A stretch of DNA of 64,000 nucleotides from CAWATZ01 sp963784995 (lineage in GTDB: Bacteria; Planctomycetota; Planctomycetia; Gemmatales; Gemmataceae), in contig CAWATZ010000003.1 of the NCBI GenBank assembly GCA_963784995.1, positions 1,426,001 to 1,490,000 of the forward strand, given 5' to 3'. Below, in pieces: positions 56,270 to 64,000 of the stretch. The notes under the pieces are model-generated. The model saw only the letters and a list, made by a program, of their open reading frames with translations. It made no database searches and was not told the DNA's origin. The number at the start of each line of letters is the position of its first letter. Position 1 is the first letter of the stretch. The position numbers and the translations under genes were made by a program.

Positions 56270-59200
56270 ATGACGATGAGGTTCCGCAGGATCGTGTTGC
56301 TGTGTACTCTTCTGCTGGTGGGGCTCGCCGTCCCCCTTCCGGGCGAGACCAAACCGCCGGCCAAAACCGAGCTGAACGACTGGCCCTACGTCGGCGGCAC
56401 GCCCAGCCGGGACGGTCAGGCCCGGGGCGATTTGCCGATCCTGGAGGCCCGCTGGCGCAAGCCGACCTTCGAGCAGCCGGGCACCAAAAGCTGGATCGAC
56501 GAGGCCCGCAACCGGGCCCGGGAACGCAAGCAGGCCCTGATCCCCTCCGCGGTCCCGATCACCGCCACGTGTACCAGGGCTGGCCGGACGTACCACCTGC
56601 TGGTCTATCGCAGCCACTGGGGCGTTCACGCGGTCGATCTGCTGACCGGTGAGCTGTCCTGGAGGGCGGCCTCCAGCTGGAGCCTGGACATGATGCAGAC
56701 CCGGCCGCAGAAGCAGCCGGCCCTCAACGGCTGGGCCAGCTATTACCAGCAGACGCTGGGCAAGCCGGCCCTGCTGTTCGAGAACACCACCCTCGGCACG
56801 CTCAGCTCGGATGGCGCCCACGTCTTCGCGGTCGAGGACCTGGCAGTGGCGCCGCCGCCGCAGCCGGCCCAGTTCGACCCTCGGTTCGGTCAGCCCTTCC
56901 CGATGCCGCGCTACGAGCCGCAGGTTTCCGACGCCGTTTACCACAGCCGGCTGCAAGCCTATGACCTGGTCACAGGCAAGCTGAAATGGGAGGTGGGCGG
57001 CCGGGACGAGAAGGCGGGCGAGCTGGCCGACAGCTTCTTCCTGGGCCCGCCGCTGCCGCTGGCCGGCAAGCTCTTTGTCCTGACCGAGAAGAACAAGGAC
57101 CTCCGGCTGGCGTGCCTGGACCCGAACAAGGGCACGGTGCTGGCCACCCAGACCCTGGCTGCTGCCAAAGATCCGATGCAGGCCAGCACGCGGCGGATGC
57201 ACGCCTCCCACCTCGCCCACGCTGACGGCATCCTGGTATGTCCGACCAACGCCGGGGCCGTCCTGGGGATCGATCCGATGACGCGAACCCTGCTCTGGGT
57301 CTACGGCTATCGGGAACAAACGACTCCCACCCCGCCCACCGATCCCCAATTCCAGCAGCTCCGCTTTCGCCGGCAGGGGTCCCGCCTCCTGGCTTTGTCG
57401 TGGGGCCGGATGGCCGGTTCATCCCGGCCCCGTGGCTGCAGACCAGCTGGCAGGTCACGGCACCGATTATTCAGCAGGGCAAGGTGGTCTTCACGGCCCC
57501 GGACGCCGGGTCGGTCCACTGCGTCAACCTGCAAGACGGCGCGCGTGTCTGGGCCCACCCGCGCCGGGAGGAGGACCTGTTCCTCGGCGGCGTGTTCAAC
57601 GGCAAGGTGCTGATCGTCGGCAAGCGTCACGTGCGGGCCCTGAGCCTGGCCCGGGGCGAGCAGCTGTGGAGCCTGGAGGTCGGCCTGCCCTCCGGCCAGG
57701 GCATTGCCAGCAACAACGTCTATTACCTGCCGCTCCGGTCCGGGTCCGTGTCCGGCGAGCCGGAAATCTGTGCCATTGACGTCAACCGCGGCGTCATTCA
57801 CACCCGGGCGGCGCCGCAAGCGCGAAGTGGCCGGCAACCTGATCTTCGCCCAGGGGATGGTGGTCGCTCAGGGGCTGAGCGAGATTGTCGTTTACCCCCA
57901 GCTGAATGCCAGGCTGAACCAGATCGATGAGGCGCTGAAGAAGAACCCGGACGACCCTGTCGGCCTGGTCGAGCGCGGCGAGCTGCGCCTGGCCAAGGGC
58001 GACCCCCGCGGCGCGGTCGAGGACCTCCATCGCGTCCTGAAACAGAAGCCGGGGCAGGAACTGCAAATCACCGCCCAGGACATGCTCTTTGAAGCGCTGA
58101 CCGAATACCTGAAGCGCGACTTCAGTGCGGCGGAGCAGCACCTGAAGGAGTACGAGGAGCTGTGCAAGGACAACGCCCGGAAGACGCTTACCGAACAGGA
58201 GGCCCGGCAGCGGCGCAGCGGCATGCTGGCACTGGTGGCCCGGGGCAGGGAGTCGCAGGGCAAGCGGGTCGAGGCGTTCGAGAAGTACCTGGAGTTCGCC
58301 GCCCTGGCCGGCAAGGACGAGCTGCTTCCCGTCCTCGACGAGCCGAACGTGCGTGCCAGCGCCGCCGTCTGGCGCAGGGCCGCATCCGGGCCATGTTCGC
58401 CTCGGCGACGCCGGAGGAACGGCAGCGGCTGGACCAGCGCACGGCCGCGCTGTGGCAGGAACTGCAAGGCCGCAAATCGTTTGACGCTCTGCGCGGCTTT
58501 GTCGAGGGCTTCGGCTCGCTGTCCCGGACCGGCAAGGAGGCCCGGCTGAAGCTGGCCGAACGGCTGCTGGACGATCCCGACCCGCTGTCTCTGCTGGAGG
58601 CGGAACGCCACCTGTACCTGCTGCGTGGTCCCGGCGAGGAGCCGGCCTTGCAAGCGCAGGCGCTGGAGTGCCTGGCCCGGCTGAACGTCCGCAAGGGCCG
58701 GCCCCACGATGCCGCCTACTACTACCGGCTGCTGCGCCGCGATTTCGCCCGGGTTGTCGTCCGCGACGGCAAGACCGGAACGGACATTCTCGACGAGCTG
58801 GCCGCCGACAAGCGCTTCCTGCCCTACCTGGACGAGCCGGAACGCCTGGGGAGCGCTGGCAAGATCCGTGCCAGCGAGGAAAGAGGGGCTTTCCCGTTTA
58901 GTCCGCAGATCTATCAGCTGGGACAGATCGGCGAGAGGCTGCCGTTCTTCCAGGAGAACAAGCTGGTGATCCGCTATCAGCCGCACAGCCTGCGCGTCCT
59001 GGACCCGGCCAGCGGCGAGGAGAAGTGGAGCCAGATCCTGACCGACTCCTCCTTCGGCAATCTCGCCTCCGGCAGCGAGGCCAGGCAGGTCCGGTTCTCG
59101 TATCTGAACCTGGGCCACCTGGTGGTGCTGCCGCTGGGCCACGTGGTCTTCGGCATCGATCCGATCAACCGCAAGCTGCTCTGGGAGAAGAACCTCTACA

Positions 59201-60308
59201 CCGGCGGCGGCGAGGACCGAGGCCAGGGTTCCGCTCCGCCCGTCCAGAGCCAGCTTGTGGTCGATCCGCTCGATGGCTCGCTGCTGGTGACCTACCAGGA
59301 CGGCTGGGTGCAGCGGCTGGGCACCGGAGGCGTCATCGAGGGGAACGTCCTCTGTTTGCAGACGCGCGACAGCCTGGTCGGGATCGACCCGCTTTCGGGC
59401 CGGACCCTGTGGACGCGGTCGGACGTCAGTCCCCGCAGTCACGTCTTCGGCCACAATCAGGTGCTTTTCGTGGTCGAGATCAGCGAGCAGAACAAGATCA
59501 CCGGCACGCGGGCGCTCCGTGCCTACGACGGCGCCTCGATCAAGATACCCGACTTCGCCGCCCTGTACGAGAAGCGCGTGGGGCGATCCGGCCGGACCCT
59601 GGTGCTGCACGAGTCCGGTCCCGGCGGCGGCTCGACGCTGCGGTTTTACGATCTGACCAGCGGCAAGGACGTCTGGAAGGGCGCGTTCCCGGCCGGTTCG
59701 GTGCTGCTGAAGTCGGTGGACGCCAACCTGACCGGCATGATCGAGCCCGACGGCAAGATGCGTGTGATCGACGTGACCAAGCGCAAGGAAGTGCTGGTCA
59801 CCCGGGCCGATCCCCGGCACTTCGCCGGAGCGGCGCAGGTCTGGCTGCTGGCCGACGCTCAGGACTACTTCCTGGCGATCAATCAGCCGCAGACACCGCA
59901 AGTGCAGCAGCTGGGCGGCATCCAGTCCAACCTGATGCCGGGCGCTGGTCTGCTCGCCATTCCGGTGAACGGCGAACTGTACTGCTTCGACGGCAGCAAC
60001 GGCAAGATGCGCTGGCGGAGCACGCTGCCCAACCAGATGCTGGTGCTGGAACATTTCCGCGAATTGCCGATGGTCCTGTGTACGGCCCGCACTCCGCAGG
60101 GGCGCCGGGCGTTCCAAACACGACAGCGAAGGTGAGCGTCCGCTGCATCCAGAAGAGCAACGGCAAGCTGCTGTGCGACGAGGACAAGCTCCGCAACGAC
60201 GCCTACTTCCACGCTTTGAACGTGGATGCTCGCGGCGGCAAGGTGGAACTGATCGGGGCCCAGCTGAAGCTCGTTTTCCAGCTCAACGGCGATGCGGGCA
60301 ACCGCTGA
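56270..60308 (+). CDS. giant secreted PQQ-propeller/TPR protein, copy 2
   Basis: Paralogue of copy 1 without its N-terminal TPR part, about 1,345 residues. Start ATG 56270 after aggaggatacgcc; signal peptide RIVLLCTLLLVGLAVPLPG. Propeller and TPR blocks align with copies 1 and 3 (YRSHWGVHAVDLLTGELSWR; LRLAKGDPRGAVEDLHRVLK; VFGIDPINRKLLWEKNLYTG). Shifts at about 57375, 57815, 58372 and 60105 move the frame, each a single base: at 58372 a G is missing from TGGGCG, as AVWAQGRIRAMF shows. The true end is VFQLNGDAGNR at 60308. Confidence 0.8.
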
Positions 60309-60317
60309 GGAAGCCTT

Positions 60318-60676
60318 TGACCCAGGGCGTTGCCCTGGGCTATCGTGTTTCGCCCCTTCGGGGCGAAAGACAATCGCCCCGAAGGGGCGCAACAGGATAG
60401 CCCAGGGCAACGCCCTGGGTGGGAGGGGCGTCGGCTGACCCAGGGCGCTGCCCTGGGCTATCCTGTTGCGCCCCTTCGGGGCGAAAGACCTGGTTTTCCG
60501 CCCCGAAGGGGCGCAACAGGATAGCCCAGGGCAACGCCCTGGGTGGGAGGGGCGTCGGCTGACCCAGGGCGCTGCCCTGGGCTATCCTGTTGCGCCCCTT
60601 CGGGGCGAAAGACCTGGTTTTCCGCCCCGAAGGGTGCGACACGATAGCCCAGCCCTGGGTGGGAGGGGGCGTCGGC
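60318..60676. repeat. three tandem copies of a ~120-base palindromic repeat
   Basis: Units begin at 60318, 60436 and 60560 (118, 124 and 117 bases), each starting tgacccagggcg and ending ggggcgtcggc. Within each unit, cccagggcg...ccctgggctatc pairs with gatagcccagggcaacgccc, and cgccccttcggggcg with the facing gaaggggcg; the last unit has a small deletion in its right arm. They fill the 413-base gap between PQQ copies 2 and 3. No gene is present. Confidence 0.92.
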
Positions 60677-60721
60677 CTTTTTCTTCCTGAGCCGCAAGAA
60701 ACACGCAGGAGTAACTCCCCA

Positions 60722-63700
60722 ATGACGAAACTCCATCCGTTCCTGTTGCTGGCCGGCGTGCTGCTCCTGGGAAACCTCTGCCCGGCCGCGGCTGCCGACC
60801 CAGGCACTCCCGTCGATTGGCCCCTGTTCGGAGGAACGCCCAGCCGCAACGGCGCCGTGCCCAGAGGCGACTTGCCGTTCCTGGATGCCCGCTGGCGCAA
60901 GCTGCTGGCCGAGCAAACGACCACCAAGGGCTTGACCGACCAGGCAACGCGGTTCATTCAGGACAAGAAGCTGGCGTTCCTGCCGGCCGCGTTCCCGATC
61001 ACAGGAAGCGTCACACTCCCGAATGGCCGGCCGGTGCGGCTGCTGGTCTATCGCGGCTACTGGGGCCTCCAGGCGATCAACGTCGAGACGGGTGAGCTGG
61101 TGTGGCGTGCGCCGTCGGCCTGGAGCATGGACGTGATGGTGTCCAAGCCGAACAAGCAGCCGGCCCTCAACCAGTGGGTCGATTACTACAAGAACAACCT
61201 GCGCAACCCCACCCTGCTCTTCTCGAACAGCACCGTCAGCACCCTCAGCACCGACAATGTCCTCCTTTACGCCGTCGAGGACCTGGCAGTGACGCCGCCA
61301 ACCCTCGCCGAGCCGGACCCACGTTTCAATCTGGGCATGCAGGTCCAGCCGCACTACGACCGGACTGTTGCCGACGCCATCCTGCACAATCGGCTGCAAG
61401 CGTACAGCCTGGCCCGGGGCAAGCTGGTCTGGGAAGTCGGCGGCCTCAAGGCCGGCGCCCTGAGCGACAGCTTCTTCCTGGGTGCGCCGCTCCCCCTGGA
61501 GGATCAGCTCCATGTTCTGGTCGAGAAGTCCGGCAAGATCTCCCTCGCCTCCCTGGACAGTCGGACCGGCCGGCTGCTGGAGAAGGTGGAGCTGTACACT
61601 CCGGCCAAACCGCTGGAGAAGGATGGGGTGCGGCGGATGCAGGCGGCCCACCTGGCCTTCGCCGACGGCCGGCTGGTCTGTCCCACCAATGCCGGTGCCG
61701 TGGTCGCCCTCGACGTTCGCAAGCACAAGGTCCTCTGGACGTACTCCTACCGCGACAACGAACCCAAGGAACCGCAGCCCGAAGCCATTGTGCCTGGCCT
61801 TGGGCGGCGCAGGATGCCCTTTGAGCTGCCGCAGCGCACCTACTGGGCGGTGACCGCACCGGTCATCGTGGGCGACAAGGTGGTCTTCACCGCTCCCGAC
61901 GCCCGCTCGGTTCACTGCGTCGACTTGCGTTCCGGCAAGAAGGTCTGGACGCACACCCGGCAGGCGGACGACCTGTTCCTGGCCGGCGTCGTCAAGGACA
62001 GGGTGCTGCTGGTCGGCAAGCACAACGTGCGGGCGCTGAGTCTGAACCTGGGCAAGGAGCAGTGGAGCCTGGAAGTGGGCCTGCCTTCCGGACTGGGCAT
62101 CGCCAGCGACGGCATTTACTACCTGCCGCTGCGAAGCGCCGCGAAATCCCGCGCCCGGAGGTCTGCGCCATCGACGTGGCCCGGGCCATGATTTACGAAC
62201 ATGCCCGCTCCCCCAAGAAGGAAGTGCCCGGCAACCTGATCTTTGCCGAGGGCCTCGTTGTCTCCCAGACGCTGACCGAGATCGTTGCCTATCCGCAGTT
62301 CCGCGACCACCTGGCCGGTATCGAGGAACGGCTCAAGCGCAACCCCAAGGACCCGACCGGCCTGATCGGCCGCGGCGAACTGCGTCTGGACCGGGGCGAC
62401 CTGGAGGGGGCTACCGACGACCTGATCCGGGCGCTGAAGCAGGAACTGCCCCGGGACGTCCGGGCCCGGGCACGCGCCACGCTCCACGAAGTCCTGACCG
62501 AGTTTCTGCTGCGCGACTTCAGCAAAGCGGAGAAGTACCTGCCCGAATACGAGGACGTCAGCAAGCTCGACCTGGAAGGGGTCCGCAACGAGACGGAGAA
62601 ACAAGAGCGGCAAAACGAGGCCCGGCAACGGCACGCCAACTTCCTGTGCCTGGTTGCCAGGGGCAAGCAGGCACAGGGCAAGCTGGTCGAGGCATTGGAC
62701 AAGTACCTGGAGTTTGCCGCCCTGGCCGGCAAGGAGGAGCTGATCGCCGCGCTCGACGAGCCGGCCGTCCGGGCCGCTCGGGACGTCTGGGCGCAGGGCC
62801 GCATTCGCGCCATGATTGCTGCCGGGACGCCGGAGCAACGCAAACCCCTGGAGGAACGGATCACTGCTCGCTGGAAGGAGATCCAGAATGGCAAGGCCGG
62901 CAAGGGTGCCAAGGGTCTGGCCGATCTGCGCACCTTTGTCGAGGTCTTCGGTTCCACCTGCAAGGCAGGCAAGGAGGCCCGCTTGCTGCTGGCGGAACGG
63001 CTGATGGAAACCGACCCGGACCTGCTGCTGGAAGCGGAGCAGCAGCTGAATCTGCTGCGCGGTCCCGGCGAAGACCCGACTGTGGCGGCCCGCGCGATCG
63101 AATGCATGGCTCGCCTCAGCATCCGCAAGGGTTTGCTCCGGGATGCGGCCCATTACTCCCGGCTGCTGTGTCGTGACTTCGCCGAGGTCCCGGTAATTCA
63201 CGGCAAGACCGGCGGCGACATCTTTGACGAACTGGCCAGCGACAAGCGCATGCTGCCCTTCCTACACGAACTGGAACGGCTGGGAGGCGCTTCCCGGAAG
63301 ATCGGCGTTAGCCAGCAGGTCGGGAGTTTCCCCTATCAGAACCAGCTCTACCACCTGGGACAGTTTGGCGAGAAGAGCCCGTTCTTCCAGGAGAACCAGC
63401 TGGTGGTCCGCTACCAGCCGCACAGCCTGCGGATGCTGGACCGGGCCAGCGGCAAGGAGAAGTGGAGCCAGGCGCTGACCCAGACCATGTTCCAGAACCT
63501 GGTCTGGGGCAACGGTCAGAATATGCCCAAATTCCCCTTCCTGAACCTGGGGCACCTGGTGGTGCTGCCGCTGGGACACGTGGTCTTCGGCATCGATCCG
63601 ATCCACCGCAAGCTGCTCTGGGAGAAGAACCTCGCTGGCAGCGTCCTGGCGGAAGCGTGGGCGGGACCGACCCCCAACCAGATCGCCCAGCTGACGGTCG

Positions 63701-64000
63701 ATCCACGCGACAACTCGGTCCTGGTCCTTTACGCGGACGGCTGGACGCAGCGCCTGGCCGCTGGAGGAATGATTGCGGACGGTGTGCTGTGCTTGCAGTT
63801 GCGCGACGGCCTGGTCGGGATGGATCCGCTCACGGGCCGAACCCTGTGGACGCGGTCGGACGTGAGCGTCCGCTGCCGCGTCTTCGGCCACGAGCAGGTC
63901 CTCTGCATCGCGGAGATGGACGATCAGAACAAGGCCCGCAGCACCCGGGTGCTGCGGGCCTGCGATGGCGTCTCGATCAAGGTGCCTGACTTCGCCGCCT
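60722..64000 (+). CDS. giant secreted PQQ-propeller/TPR protein, copy 3 (3' end outside window)
   Basis: Third paralogue, start ATG 60722 with signal peptide LHPFLLLAGVLLLGNLCPAA. It is closer to copy 1 than to copy 2 in the propeller (WRAPSAWSMDVMVSKPNKQP). Propeller, TPR block (LRLDRGDLEGATDDLIRALK) and second propeller (VFGIDPIHRKLLWEKNLAGS) are in the same order. A one-base shift at about 62145 separates YYLPLRSAA from APEVCAIDVARAMIYEHARS. It runs off the window at 64000 with about 1,090 residues read. Confidence 0.82.

Noticed and set aside
60318..60676. CRISPR array
   Set aside because: The units are contiguous and palindromic with no unique spacers of regular length, and no cas gene is nearby.
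1..64000. tRNA, rRNA or known riboswitch
   Set aside because: I found no cloverleaf, rRNA core or riboswitch consensus by eye on either strand. Weak or divergent ones could be missed without a covariance-model scan.

Overview
The window is high-GC bacterial DNA that looks planctomycetal, most likely Gemmata-like. The signs are a PSCyt1/DUF1549/DUF1553 protein with an embedded LamG-like domain, ECF sigma factors beside Ser/Thr kinases, a kinase-WD40 fusion, very large PQQ-propeller/TPR secreted proteins, and many long perfect palindromes between genes. This placement is inferred from gene families; there is no rRNA in the window.

Layout. (1) 1-981 (+): end of a WD40 protein. (2) 1185-21103 (-): one long defence island. 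In transcription order it reads drmD, a GxxExxY gene, two tandem adenine-methylase genes (drmMI-2, drmMI-1), a hypothetical gene, a PIN nuclease, a 65-codon ORF, drmA, drmB and drmC. This is the class 1 DISARM order with extra cargo and a duplicated methylase. (3) 21349-25458 (-): a Pls/PosA-type non-ribosomal peptide synthetase whose reading frame contains several palindromic repeats. (4) 25714-29525 (-): a hypothetical gene, a Ser/Thr kinase and its overlapping ECF sigma gene. (5) 29657-36757: a cyanophycinase-like protein, a WD40 protein, a dCTP-deaminase-like protein, a small unknown and a PSCyt1/DUF1553 protein. (6) 36912-41651 (-): a membrane protein, then the housekeeping cluster tpiA-secG-yicC-gmk-rpoZ. 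(7) 41910-47709 (-): secreted proteins, a kinase-WD40 fusion and a second ECF sigma factor. (8) 47.7-50.7 kb (-): an accessory islet with a duplicated radical-SAM tail, an excisionase-like HTH gene, a HigBA-type toxin-antitoxin pair and a radical-SAM gene. (9) 51224-64000 (+): three tandem paralogues of a giant secreted PQQ-propeller protein, the last cut by the window end.

How the genes work together. The island should act as one restriction-like defence unit. The methylases mark self DNA, DrmD and DrmA are the helicases, DrmB is the DUF1998 partner and DrmC is the phospholipase-D-fold protein. Stop/start overlaps (7701-7704, 7507-7510, 3868-3871) and the 5-base drmB-drmC gap tie the distal half together.

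Quality caveat. Many genes, including the housekeeping gene tpiA, carry single-base frameshifts. The conserved protein simply continues in another frame, and several shifts lie in short homopolymers, so most look like sequencing indels. They are far denser in drmD, drmA and drmB than elsewhere, so real decay there cannot be excluded. Genes are reported as one feature across these shifts, with approximate shift positions.
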